Part shown: in pieces, positions 48,397-56,502 of the stretch
Layout: the number at the start of each line of letters is the position of its first letter
Numbering within the stretch: position 1 is the first letter of the stretch
Source: Candidatus Bipolaricaulota bacterium
GTDB taxonomy: Bacteria; Bipolaricaulota; Bipolaricaulia; Bipolaricaulales; Bipolaricaulaceae
Reading direction: 5' to 3'
Length of the DNA stretch: 64,000 nt
Assembly (NCBI GenBank): GCA_025060415.1
Contig: JANXBT010000002.1
Location: 248,001 to 312,000 of the forward strand
Notes under the pieces: generated by a model
Told to the model about the DNA's origin: nothing
The model's input: the letters and a program-made list of their open reading frames with translations, nothing else
Database searches by the model: none
Translations under genes and position numbers: made by a program

Positions 48397-49322
48397 GGGC
48401 CCACCCCCTCGGCCTCCGCCCGGAAGTTGAGGATCACCCGGTGGACGAAGGCCGGCCGGAACGCGGCCTGCACGTCCTCCACCTCCAGGTGGAACCGGCC
48501 CGCCAGGAAGGCGCGGGCCTTGGCCCCTAGAATGAGGGCGAGGCCGGCCCGCGGGCTCGCCCCATAAAGCACGTACTTGCGCACGGCCTCCGGCGCGCCG
48601 CCCGCCTGGGGATGGGTGGCGAGGACCAGCCGCGCCGCGTAGGCCAGGAACTCCTCGTGCACGGGGAAGGCCGCCACCGCCCGCTGGGCCAACAGCACCT
48701 CCTCCCGGGAGAGCACCGGCTCGGGAAGCACGATCCCCTGGCCTACGGTGTTGCGACGGATGATCTCCACCAGCTCCCCCTCCGCGGGGTAGTCCACCTC
48801 CGCCTTGAAGAGGAACCGGTCCACCTGGGCCTCGGGGAGGGGATAGGTGCCCTCCATCTCGATGGGGTTCTGGGTGGCCAGGACGATGAAGGGGTCGGGC
48901 AGGGGATGGGTCTCCCTTCCCACCGTGACCTGGCGCTCCTGCATGGCCTCCAGGAGGGCGGACTGGGTCTTGGGGGTGGCGCGGTTCACCTCGTCGGCCA
49001 GGACCACGTGGGCGAACACCGGCCCCGGCAGGAAGCGGAAGCCGTCCTCCGAAAGCACGTGGGTGCCGAGGATGTCCGCGGGCATGAGGTCGGGGGTGCA
49101 CTGGATGCGGGAGAAGCTCAGGCCCAGGGCGCGGGCCAGGGCCCGCACCAACAGGGTCTTGCCCAGGCCGGGCACCCCCTCCAAGAGCACGTGGCCCCGG
49201 CCCAACAGCGCCCACAGCACCACCTCCACCACCCGCTCCTGGCCCACGATGACGGAGGCGATGGCCTCCCGCAGGCGGGCCAGGGCCGCTTGCGCCCGGC
49301 CGATCTCCGCCGCCGTGATCAC
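48351..49322 (-). CDS. MoxR-family AAA+ ATPase
   Basis: 323 residues, GTG start (GTGA overlap with the upstream gene). Walker A GVPGLGKT at 49-56, Walker B VVLADEVNR, sensor LATQNPIEMEGTYPLPEAQVDRF and a C-terminal lid. MoxR ATPases act as chaperones for VWA-containing complexes; the DUF58 and BatA-like genes follow directly. Confidence 0.93.
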   Translation of the reverse strand: MITAAEIGRAQAALARLREAIASVIVGQERVVEVVLWALLGRGHVLLEGVPGLGKTLLVRALARALGLSFSRIQCTPDLMPADILGTHVLSEDGFRFLPGPVFAHVVLADEVNRATPKTQSALLEAMQERQVTVGRETHPLPDPFIVLATQNPIEMEGTYPLPEAQVDRFLFKAEVDYPAEGELVEIIRRNTVGQGIVLPEPVLSREEVLLAQRAVAAFPVHEEFLAYAARLVLATHPQAGGAPEAVRKYVLYGASPRAGLALILGAKARAFLAGRFHLEVEDVQAAFRPAFVHRVILNFRAEAEGVGPWDVLREVLRTVPPP

Positions 49323-50602
49323 GGCCCACCCCCTTCCGCGAGGATCTGGAAGTAGCGGCGCACGAGCTCGCGCAACCCCGGCGGGAGCTCCCGCGCCCGC
49401 AGGACGAGCTCGGCCTCGCCCACCTCAAGGGGAGCGGCGCCCGGGGGCTCCGCGCCCGGGGCCTCGCCCGGAAGGCCGAGGACGAAGCCCTGGCGCCAGG
49501 GGCCTTCGCCCGGGCGCACCGCCACCGGGAGGACCCCCTCGACCTCGGGCGGGGCCAGGGGCGTGCCGGGCCGCACCGGCTCCCCCCGCTCCCAGCCCGC
49601 CCCCACGCCCAGGCCCTCCTCCTCTTCCTCCCACCGCCCGGGCTGCCGCTCGGCCGCCTCGGAGTCCAACAGGATGTCGCCGGGCGCGCGGGCCCCGGCC
49701 TCGGGCCCCGGGGCCTCCGCGCCCGGGCCCGAGGAAGAGGCCGTGCCCTCCGGGGCGGAGGGAGGCGCCGCCCCTTCCGCCGGCACTTCCCGCGCGGCCG
49801 CAAGGCCCTCCAGGGCCGCGGCCACGATCGCCCGGGCCTCCGCCACCCCGGCCTCCTTCTCCAGCGCCGCGCCGAGGGCGGCACGCAGGTCCGGCCGGCT
49901 CAGCTCCGCCACGAGCTCCGCGAACTCCGCGCGGAGGTCGCCCGCCCACTCCGGCCCGGCGGCCTGGGCCAGCAGGGAGGCCAAGCGGCGCAGGAGCCCC
50001 TCCTCCCGGCTTAAGCGCTCCCAGACCTCCTCCGGGGGGACCGCCTCGCCCAAAAGCCCGGCCAGGAGCTCCGCGTAGGGGGCCGGGGCGGAGGGGAAAC
50101 CCGGGGGAAGCTGGGGGACCTCCCGGGGCCCCCGCACCGCCGCCCTGGGCCCCGCCGACGGGGCCTCCTCCGCCGGGCTTTCCTGGACCGGAAGGGCCTC
50201 GGCGGGGGCGAGCCCAGGGGAGGGGGCGGGGCCGGGAGGAAGAGCCAGGAAGACGGAAAGGACCAGGGCGGGGAGGAGGGCGAGGGCCTCGGGGAAGAAC
50301 AGGCGCCAGGGGCGCAGGGAGATCTGGGCGCTGAGGGCGGCGAGGAAGGGGCTTTCGGGGGTGGGGAGCGCGGCCACGAGGCCGGCGAGCTTGCCGCCCA
50401 GGCCCAGGCGCCGGCCCACCCGCACCCACCGCACGGAAAGGGGCCAGGCGAAGGCGAGGGCGGCGGCCAGGGGGCCCAGCAGGGCCAGCCCAGGCGGCAG
50501 GGCCCACCCCTGCGCGCGGGCCAGGAGGCGCACGCCCAGCCAGAGGGGGAGGGCCAGGCACAGGGCCAGGAAGGCCCGGCGGGCCCGCAGAAGGAGGATC
50601 AC
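49319..50602 (-). CDS. membrane protein of unknown function in the MoxR operon
   Basis: 427 residues from GTG 50602 (overlaps the previous stop). Two or three N-terminal membrane helices and another near 115-135, then a long Pro/Ala/Glu-rich, probably disordered or helical tail with low complexity (about 140-400). Comparable proteins (DUF4175-like) occupy this place in other MoxR clusters, but I cannot confirm the family. No catalytic motif. Confidence 0.65.
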   Translation of the reverse strand: MILLLRARRAFLALCLALPLWLGVRLLARAQGWALPPGLALLGPLAAALAFAWPLSVRWVRVGRRLGLGGKLAGLVAALPTPESPFLAALSAQISLRPWRLFFPEALALLPALVLSVFLALPPGPAPSPGLAPAEALPVQESPAEEAPSAGPRAAVRGPREVPQLPPGFPSAPAPYAELLAGLLGEAVPPEEVWERLSREEGLLRRLASLLAQAAGPEWAGDLRAEFAELVAELSRPDLRAALGAALEKEAGVAEARAIVAAALEGLAAAREVPAEGAAPPSAPEGTASSSGPGAEAPGPEAGARAPGDILLDSEAAERQPGRWEEEEEGLGVGAGWERGEPVRPGTPLAPPEVEGVLPVAVRPGEGPWRQGFVLGLPGEAPGAEPPGAAPLEVGEAELVLRARELPPGLRELVRRYFQILAEGGGP

Positions 50603-51201
50603 GCGCGCTGGGATCCTTCGCGCCGCATCCAGCAAACGAGGCTCACCCCGCTTAGGCCCAGGTACAGGAGGAGCCCGGGCCAGGCGCGGCCGCTGCCCTC
50701 CCAGAGGGCGGGCAGGAGGGCCAGGGCGCTCACGGGCCAGGCGAGGGCCACGGGCGCAAACAGGGCCAGGAGGAACCCCCCGTACTTGAGCACAAACCTC
50801 AACCCATCGGATCTTACCCACCCGGCCAGGGCGTACCCAGCCCCCATCCACACGAAACCGTGGGCCTTGAGGAAGAGGGCGGCGAGGAGGAGGCCGGGCC
50901 AGGAGGCCCCGGTCTCCGCGCGGTACACCAAAAGCAGGGGGAGCGCAAGGAGAAGGGCCAGGGCGTTGAAGAGGGAAAGGCGGCGCAGGCGCGCGCGCCG
51001 GGGGAAGGGGCCGTAGCCGCGCTCGGCCTCGCCCACCTGCAGGGCCAGCACCCCTTGAAGGAAGGCGAGGATCTGGAGGAAGAGGAGGCGGCGGATGTGC
51101 AGATCCGGCCAGAGGAGCGCGGCCAAGAGGCCGCCGCTAGCGAGGATCAGAAAGCCTTGGAAGGGGGTGACCAGGACCTCGGGGAGCTTGGGGAACCTCA
51201 T
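50599..51201 (-). CDS. membrane protein of unknown function in the MoxR operon
   Basis: 200 residues with five or six hydrophobic segments and the positive inside pattern of an inner-membrane protein. No family recognised. ATG 51201 overlaps the preceding stop (ATGA) and GTG 50602 overlaps its own stop, so it is locked into the coupled chain. Confidence 0.7.
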   Translation of the reverse strand: MRFPKLPEVLVTPFQGFLILASGGLLAALLWPDLHIRRLLFLQILAFLQGVLALQVGEAERGYGPFPRRARLRRLSLFNALALLLALPLLLVYRAETGASWPGLLLAALFLKAHGFVWMGAGYALAGWVRSDGLRFVLKYGGFLLALFAPVALAWPVSALALLPALWEGSGRAWPGLLLYLGLSGVSLVCWMRREGSQRA

Positions 51202-52334
51202 GGCAGGCGCACCACGTAGGCCGTCCAGCCCGGCTCGGGCTGGGCCTGGAACACCCGCGCCCGCTCCCAGGGGAGGACGAGGGCGTGGGCGAGCCAGCCG
51301 GGGCGGGCCGCGGCCGCGCCGGGCGGGGAGGCCTCGTGGCGGAGCCGCAGGAGGAGGCGGGGCACGGCGGGCTCCAGCTTCAGCACCGTCTGCCAGCCCG
51401 CTTCGGTGAACCGCCAGAGGAGGTCGCGGCCCTCCCAGCCCCGCGGAGGGAGGAGCTCGTACCACCACCCCTCCAGGACGAGCTCCTCCCGCCGCCAGGG
51501 CGCCACCCCCAGCACCTCCAGGCCAAAGCTAGTTAAGCTGGGCTGTTCGACCACGATTTGAATCGTTCCCCGCCGAGGGGTAGCTTCGCGCAAAACTGAA
51601 TAAAACCCGGCCAAGATCAGGAAGCCCATGGCGAGGGCGAGGGGGAGCGCGGGCCGGCCTTGGGCCAACCTGGGCAAAGCCCAGGCCGCCCCAAGGAGGT
51701 AGAGGAAAAGCCCGGGAAGAAGGAGGGCCCACGCCGGCGGGGGCGGGCGGAGCCCGGCCAAATGGGCCCGCAGGGCCTCCGCCTCCACCCGCACCCCGCC
51801 CCCAAGGAAAGCCCGCCAGGCGCCCACCACATCCCCTTCCCGCCCGCCCAAAGGGGTGAACACGCGCAGCTCCGCAAACGGGGAAAGGAGGAGGGGATCC
51901 GCGGGGAGCTCCGTGGGCGCGAGGTGGAGGTCCAAGGGCTCGAGGGGCGGGCCGATCCCGGCCCGCAGGGGCTCCGGCTCCGCGCCGAACGCGAGCTCCC
52001 CCTCCGCAAGCCCCCGCTCGCCCGCGCGCAGGGCCGCGCGCAGGAGAAAGCTTCCGGCCGGCACAGGCCAGGGCAGGAGGAGGCGCGTTCTCCCGCCCGG
52101 GCCCACGGCGCAGGGGACGCGCGCGGTGTAGGTGCCCCTCCCCCGCCAAGGGGAGCCGAACTCCATGGCCAGGCGCAGCTCCCCCTGCACCGCGGTAGGG
52201 CCGGGGTTCCGCAGCGTAACCCAAAGGGGGTTCACCGCGCCCAGAACGGGGCGCCCCGCCCAACCCAGCTCCAACTCAAGCTCTATGGGGAAGCCCGTCC
52301 ACCCCCAAAGAAGCAGCAGGGCCAGGAGGGTCAT
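51198..52334 (-). CDS. membrane-anchored protein of unknown function in the MoxR operon
   Basis: 378 residues: short N-terminal signal or anchor, an Ig-like domain (NPLWVTLRNPGPTAVQGELRLAME), a central region, two membrane helices at about 200-245, and a C-terminal beta-rich domain. The arrangement fits the BatB/BatD-like accessory proteins of such clusters but no firm assignment is possible. ATG 52334 overlaps the recombinase stop (ATGA). A short AT-richer patch occurs at 51530-51600. Confidence 0.65.
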   Translation of the reverse strand: MTLLALLLLWGWTGFPIELELELGWAGRPVLGAVNPLWVTLRNPGPTAVQGELRLAMEFGSPWRGRGTYTARVPCAVGPGGRTRLLLPWPVPAGSFLLRAALRAGERGLAEGELAFGAEPEPLRAGIGPPLEPLDLHLAPTELPADPLLLSPFAELRVFTPLGGREGDVVGAWRAFLGGGVRVEAEALRAHLAGLRPPPPAWALLLPGLFLYLLGAAWALPRLAQGRPALPLALAMGFLILAGFYSVLREATPRRGTIQIVVEQPSLTSFGLEVLGVAPWRREELVLEGWWYELLPPRGWEGRDLLWRFTEAGWQTVLKLEPAVPRLLLRLRHEASPPGAAAARPGWLAHALVLPWERARVFQAQPEPGWTAYVVRLP

Positions 52335-52948
52335 TGGGGGAGGCCGTTGACGGCCTCCAGGGCGTCGTAGGCCAGCACGTCGGCGTAGACCTGGGTCGTG
52401 CGGATGGAGGCGTGCCCGAGCTGCTTCTGCACGAGGCGCAGGTTGTAGCGGGAGGCGCGGTAGAGGAGGGAGGCGTAGGTGTGGCGGCAGGAGTGGACGG
52501 TGAGGTGGGCGGGGAGGCCGGCCCAGCGGGCGTAGCGCTTGAACATGAGCCAGACGGCCTGGCGGGTGAGGGGGCCGCCCCGCGGGGAGAGGAAGAGGAA
52601 GGCCTCCGGGGAGGTGGGCTCGCCCACGGTCCGCTTCCAGGCGAGGAACTCCGCGAGGTGCTGGCGGAGGGGCTCGCCGATGTGGACGCTGCGGGTTTTG
52701 CCGCCCTTGCCGCGGCGGACGATGAGGGCGGCGTGGCCGGGCTCGAGGAGGAGGTCGCCCACGCGGAGGTTCACGATCTCCGAGACGCGGAGGCCGGCGT
52801 CGAGGGCCACGTGGAGGATGGCCCAGTCGCGCACCGCGGTTTTGCGGCCCTTTTTCAGGGCCTCGGCGGCGGCCCGGCGGGCCACGGCCTTGAGCCGACG
52901 GACTTGCTCCGGGGTCATGAAGTCCTCAAGGGTCAGCTGCAGGGGCAT
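52331..52948 (-). CDS. tyrosine recombinase (Xer-like), catalytic domain only
   Basis: 205 residues from ATG 52948 (AAAGGAGGGAGG upstream). All catalytic residues are present: Arg54, Lys in GKGGK (81-84), His152 and Arg155 (HSCRH), His179 (LGHAS) and Tyr188 (TTQVYADV). The N-terminal SAM-like core-binding domain of XerC/D (about 100 residues) is missing or shrunk to about 35 residues. A 24-bp palindrome lies 100 bp upstream, so it may act in chromosome-dimer resolution as a single-recombinase Xer, or be an integron or phage-type relic. It heads the coupled MoxR operon, an odd partnership. Confidence 0.85.
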   Translation of the reverse strand: MPLQLTLEDFMTPEQVRRLKAVARRAAAEALKKGRKTAVRDWAILHVALDAGLRVSEIVNLRVGDLLLEPGHAALIVRRGKGGKTRSVHIGEPLRQHLAEFLAWKRTVGEPTSPEAFLFLSPRGGPLTRQAVWLMFKRYARWAGLPAHLTVHSCRHTYASLLYRASRYNLRLVQKQLGHASIRTTQVYADVLAYDALEAVNGLPQ

Positions 52949-53048
52949 CCTCCCTCCTTTCGCCACTTAACCAAGGATGCAGAAAACTTTACCGAAGAAC
53001 CGGGGCTCGCCGAAGTCCCTTCCGTCCGGCGTTCCCGGGAGGGGTGAC

Positions 53049-53072
53049 TTGACAAAAGGACCCTTTTGTCAA
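53049..53072. other. 24-bp palindrome, candidate recombinase site (dif-like)
   Basis: Perfect 11-bp arms TTGACAAAAGG and CCTTTTGTCAA with a 2-bp centre. Viewed as recombinase site it reads 9-bp arms TTGACAAAA/TTTTGTCAA around 6 bp, close to the 11-6-11 plan of dif. It sits about 100 bp upstream of the recombinase start, as difSL does near xerS. A regulator operator or terminator stem are alternatives; there is no T-tract after it. Confidence 0.45.
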
Positions 53073-53077
53073 CCCCC

Positions 53078-53827
53078 CTAGTCCAAGGCATAGCGCTCGA
53101 TGATCTTCTTCTCCTCGCCCGCCACCTCCGCGGAAAGCTCGATGTAATCCCGTAGTCCCGAGGTGAGGAGCTTCTCCCGAAACAGGGAGTCCAGCTGGAA
53201 GATCCCGGCGGAGTTGGTCATGCGCACGTGGATGTGCACGGGCTTCTCCTTCCCCTTCCGGACCTCCACCTTGTCGATGGCCAGGGCGGAGACGGAGTGG
53301 ATGGTGGGCCGCCCCACCTGGAAGGGGATGCGGGCCCGGCCCTTCTCCATGTCCAGGGCATCCGCGACCTTGAGCACCCCGGCCTCCAGGGTGAGGGGGC
53401 GGGCCTCCTTGCGGTGGGCGTACACGGCGTGGAGCACGTCGGCCAAGACCTGGGTCTTGGCCGGCTCCTCGTAGATGCCCGTCAGGAGCTCGTCGGCGAG
53501 CGACGCCGCCAGGACCAGGGAGAGGTTTTCGTGGTCGTCGCGGTGGATGGCGTGGCCGATGTCGTGGAGGGCGGCGGCCAGGGTGACCACCACCTCCGCG
53601 TCCTCAGGGGAAAGCCCGTGGTCCAGCACGCCCGGCCGCACCCCGGCCTCCATGAGGAGCCGCAAGAGGCGCAGGGCGAGGCGCATCACGATGCGCACGT
53701 GCACGGGGCCGTGGTCGTTGATCCCCAGGCGGTTTATGGCCGTGATGTTAGAGCAGGTCCAGAGGGCCTTGAGGCGGGCGGAGCCCGCGATGGCCCGGCG
53801 CAACTTCGTCAGCTTCGCGTTGGGCAT
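53078..53827 (-). CDS. HD-domain phosphohydrolase
   Basis: 249 residues. Metal ligands of the HD fold: His39/His43, His88-Asp89 (AALHDIGHA), a later His-Asp region (HRDDH) and Asp in KVADALDMEKG. The length and KVADALDMEKGRARIPF motif resemble archaeal and bacterial HD phosphohydrolases, whose substrates are nucleotides or cyclic nucleotides, so a link to c-di-GMP or nucleotide clean-up is possible but unproven. Its ATG overlaps the stop of the HTH gene by one base (TGATG). Confidence 0.85.
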   Translation of the reverse strand: MPNAKLTKLRRAIAGSARLKALWTCSNITAINRLGINDHGPVHVRIVMRLALRLLRLLMEAGVRPGVLDHGLSPEDAEVVVTLAAALHDIGHAIHRDDHENLSLVLAASLADELLTGIYEEPAKTQVLADVLHAVYAHRKEARPLTLEAGVLKVADALDMEKGRARIPFQVGRPTIHSVSALAIDKVEVRKGKEKPVHIHVRMTNSAGIFQLDSLFREKLLTSGLRDYIELSAEVAGEEKKIIERYALD

Positions 53828-54264
53828 CAGGCAATTCTGAGGTCCCGCCAGCGCTCCCACCAGGCCCCTTGTCTCGGGGAGGCCTGAAGCCTGGCCTCCA
53901 GGGCGCGCACGCGCTCGGAAAGGTCCCGCACCTCCTGGGCCAGGTGCTCGAGGAGGGCCTGCCAGCCCTCCCCCGGGTCCCCGCGGTTTTCCCTGGTTTC
54001 TTGCGAAGCCTGGTTTGGCCTTATCCCGTTGGATTCGAGACGGAAGCGCAGGATGTTGGCCGCCTCCTTTAGGGTGCGCCCGGTTTCGCACAAAGCCTGG
54101 AGGTCCCTAAGGAGGCGCAGGCCCTCCTCGGTGAGGAGGAGCTGGTTGTTGGGGCCGCGGCGAAGATGGGGAAGGAGGAGGTCCCGGATGGCCTCGATGC
54201 GGTTGCGCACCTGGTTCTCCGTGGAGACGCCAAGGATTGCCACGAGTTCCCGCACGCTATACAC
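53827..54264 (-). CDS. winged-helix and coiled-coil regulatory protein
   Basis: 145 residues from GTG 54264 (AAAGGGGGTG upstream). N-terminal HTH of MerR-like type: SVRELVAILGVSTENQVRNRIEAIRDLLLPHLRRGPNNQLLLTEEGLRLL; a C-terminal coiled coil follows (LLEHLAQEVRDLSERVRALEARLQ). Probably DNA binding and dimeric. Coupled to the HD gene; the inverted repeat upstream may be its operator. Confidence 0.75.
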   Translation of the reverse strand: MYSVRELVAILGVSTENQVRNRIEAIRDLLLPHLRRGPNNQLLLTEEGLRLLRDLQALCETGRTLKEAANILRFRLESNGIRPNQASQETRENRGDPGEGWQALLEHLAQEVRDLSERVRALEARLQASPRQGAWWERWRDLRIA

Positions 54265-54299
54265 GGTTTCACCCCCTTTTACCTAGCTTCACGCCAGTA

Positions 54300-54314
54300 G
54301 TGTACGGCTTACAC
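54300..54314. promoter_or_regulatory. inverted repeat in the divergent 54265-54379 region
   Basis: GTGTA-CGGCT-TACAC, a 5-5-5 inverted repeat between the HTH gene and the AT-rich gene at 54380. Suits an operator for the HTH protein; function is inference. Confidence 0.4.
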
Positions 54315-54379
54315 GCCCTGACGATTTGGCCAAAGAAGCTGGCTTAGGTAAGGATTTAGGATGATCACGGTGGGCTGTT

Positions 54380-54850
54380 ATGGGATGCCTTGACCGCGAG
54401 GAGCGTAAACAGTGGATTAAGCACGTCGAATACGAATGGGCGATGCTGTGTTACGCCTTTGGTGTGCTCAGCGCGCTGCGCCACGAACCAAGCGGATGCA
54501 AGATGATGAGAAACGCATACCTCGAGTGTTTTCTCCTCCACTTCCGGAACCTGTACGAGTTCTTGTTTGAACCGCGGAAGAAGAAAGACGATCTGCGCGC
54601 CAGCGACTGGATTCCCGATTGGCTTACCATTGTGGAAAGTGAGCCAAAATTGCGGGACATTAAAGAGTCGTTGAAAACCAAATACTACGATGAGTGCCAC
54701 AAAAGATTGGCGCATCTTACCCGAACACGCACGGATGAGTATGAGTGGGAAATTTCCATTCCTTTCAGAAAGATAGAGTTCGCTTATCGGCGGTTTCAGC
54801 AATTAGTCGAGACCCAGGCACAGCGCGGCGACAACCAAGATATGGCTTAA
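54380..54850 (+). CDS. AT-rich orphan protein, function unknown
   Basis: 156 residues, mostly helical (WIKHVEYEWAMLCYAFGVLSALRHEP; ECFLLHFRNLYEFLF). No family I recognise; the HFRNLYEFL helix recalls HEPN-like proteins, but the HEPN RNase motif is not evident. Codons and base composition are far more AT-rich than the flanks, marking recent acquisition. It is followed 2 bp later by mutL, so it could be cotranscribed. The start is uncertain; ATG 54380 gives a reasonable length. Confidence 0.6.
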   Translation: MGCLDREERKQWIKHVEYEWAMLCYAFGVLSALRHEPSGCKMMRNAYLECFLLHFRNLYEFLFEPRKKKDDLRASDWIPDWLTIVESEPKLRDIKESLKTKYYDECHKRLAHLTRTRTDEYEWEISIPFRKIEFAYRRFQQLVETQAQRGDNQDMA

Positions 54851-54852
54851 CG

Positions 54853-56502
54853 ATGCGCGTAAAGAAACTGCCTGAGGAAGTGATTCAGAAGATCGCGGCG
54901 GGCGAGGTGGTGGATCGCCCCGCCTCGGTCCTAAAGGAGCTCGTGGAAAACAGCATCGACGCCGGCGCTCGCAAGATCCGCGTGGAGCTCGAGCGCGGTG
55001 GCATCGCCCGCCTGCTAGTTTCCGACGACGGCCACGGCATGACCCCCGAGGAAATGGCCCTGGCCGTGGAACGTCACACCACCAGCAAGATCGCCACGGA
55101 AGAGGACCTCCGGCACATCAAGACCCTGGGGTTTCGGGGCGAAGCCCTGGCCGCGATCTGTGCTGTCGCCAGGGTGCGCTTGGTCTCCCGCACCCCGGAC
55201 GCGCCCGCCGCCCACGAGCTCCGCGTGGAGGGCGGAAGGATCGTGGAGGAGAAGCCCGCGGCCCATCCCGTGGGGACCACGGTGGAGGTGCGGGACCTTT
55301 TCTTCAACGTGCCGGCGCGCCGAAAGTTCCTGGCCACCCCCGCCGCGGAGGCCCGCCGCTCCCTCGAGCTCCTCCGGCACCTCGCCCTCGCCCACTTCGA
55401 CCGCGGGTTCCTCGTGTTCTCCGAGGGGAGAAGGGTCCTCGAGGTCGCCCCCGTGGGGGCGCCCCTTCCGCGCCTCGGCCAGATCTACGGGGAGAGCTTG
55501 GCCCGGCGCCTGATCCCCGTGGAGCTTGTGGAACCCGGGTACCACCTGAGGGCCTTCTTCTCCCCGCCGGAGCTCGCCCAGGCCTCCCGGGCCGACCAAC
55601 ACCTCTTCCTCAACCGCCGGCCGGTGCGGCTGGGCCACCTCGCCGTGCCCATCTACCAGGTCTATTCCCGCTTCCTGGGCCGGGGGCAACACCCCCTCTT
55701 CTTCCTCTACCTGGAGGTGGACCCCGAGCTTGTGGACGTGAACGTGCACCCGAAAAAGGAGGAGGTGCGGTTCCAAAACGAGGAGGCGGTTTTGGACCTC
55801 CTGCGGCGGGCGGCCCTGCGGGCCCTGGGCGCCTTTTCCCCCACCTGGACCGGCGCGCCGGCTCCGGTCCAAACCCCTCCCCCTACGGCGACACCCTCCC
55901 CCGCGCGGGAAGAGGAACTCCTCGACCTCGGCCCATCCCGTGCGCGGCCCTGGCGCATCCTGGGCCAAGTGCAGCGCACCTTCATCCTCGTGGAAACGGA
56001 GGAGGGCCTGGAGATCGTGGACCAACACGTGGCCCACGAGCGCGTCCTCTTTGAAAACTTCCGGGACCGCGGGGAGATCCCGGTGCAGCGGTTCTTGATC
56101 CCTGTGCCGGTGGAGCTTCCCTTCGATCAGGCGGAGGCCCTGCGCGAGGCCCTTCCTTTTCTGCGCACGCTGGGGGTGGAGCTGGAGCCCTTCGGGGGGA
56201 ACGCGTTCCTGGTGCGGGGCTGGCCGGCCGCGCTCGCGGAGCGCCAGGCCAAACTGGGCTTCCTGGAGCCCCTGCGGGCGGTGGCCACGCTCTGGCGCGC
56301 CGGGAACCGCGAGCTTTTAGAGCTCTGGCGGGAGGTGGCCTGCGCCGCGGCGGTGCGCGCCGGGGAGGAGCTTTCCCCTGCCGAGCAGGAGGCCCTCATC
56401 GCGGCGTGGAAGAGCACCAAAGAGCCGGCGCGGTGCCCCCACGGCCGGCCCGTCGCCGTACGGCTCACCTTCGCCGAGATCCGCGAGAAACTCGGCCGCT
56501 AG
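54853..56502 (+). CDS. mutL: DNA mismatch repair protein MutL
   Basis: 549 residues. GHKL ATPase motifs are NSIDAG (from Asn33), DDGHGM and GFRGEAL; the DVNVHPKKEEVRF motif of the transducer domain follows. The C-terminal part has the nuclease motif DQHxxxE from Asp390 and CPHGRP from Cys528, so this MutL is an endonuclease as in bacteria without MutH. No mutS is in the window. The ATG has no strong Shine-Dalgarno and may depend on the gene before it. The 3' end overlaps cysS by 4 bp. Confidence 0.95.
   Translation: MRVKKLPEEVIQKIAAGEVVDRPASVLKELVENSIDAGARKIRVELERGGIARLLVSDDGHGMTPEEMALAVERHTTSKIATEEDLRHIKTLGFRGEALAAICAVARVRLVSRTPDAPAAHELRVEGGRIVEEKPAAHPVGTTVEVRDLFFNVPARRKFLATPAAEARRSLELLRHLALAHFDRGFLVFSEGRRVLEVAPVGAPLPRLGQIYGESLARRLIPVELVEPGYHLRAFFSPPELAQASRADQHLFLNRRPVRLGHLAVPIYQVYSRFLGRGQHPLFFLYLEVDPELVDVNVHPKKEEVRFQNEEAVLDLLRRAALRALGAFSPTWTGAPAPVQTPPPTATPSPAREEELLDLGPSRARPWRILGQVQRTFILVETEEGLEIVDQHVAHERVLFENFRDRGEIPVQRFLIPVPVELPFDQAEALREALPFLRTLGVELEPFGGNAFLVRGWPAALAERQAKLGFLEPLRAVATLWRAGNRELLELWREVACAAAVRAGEELSPAEQEALIAAWKSTKEPARCPHGRPVAVRLTFAEIREKLGR

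Noticed and set aside
53049-53072. Palindrome as terminator of the HD gene
   Set aside because: The stem is AT-rich and is not followed by a T-tract on either strand; kept instead as a recombinase-site candidate.
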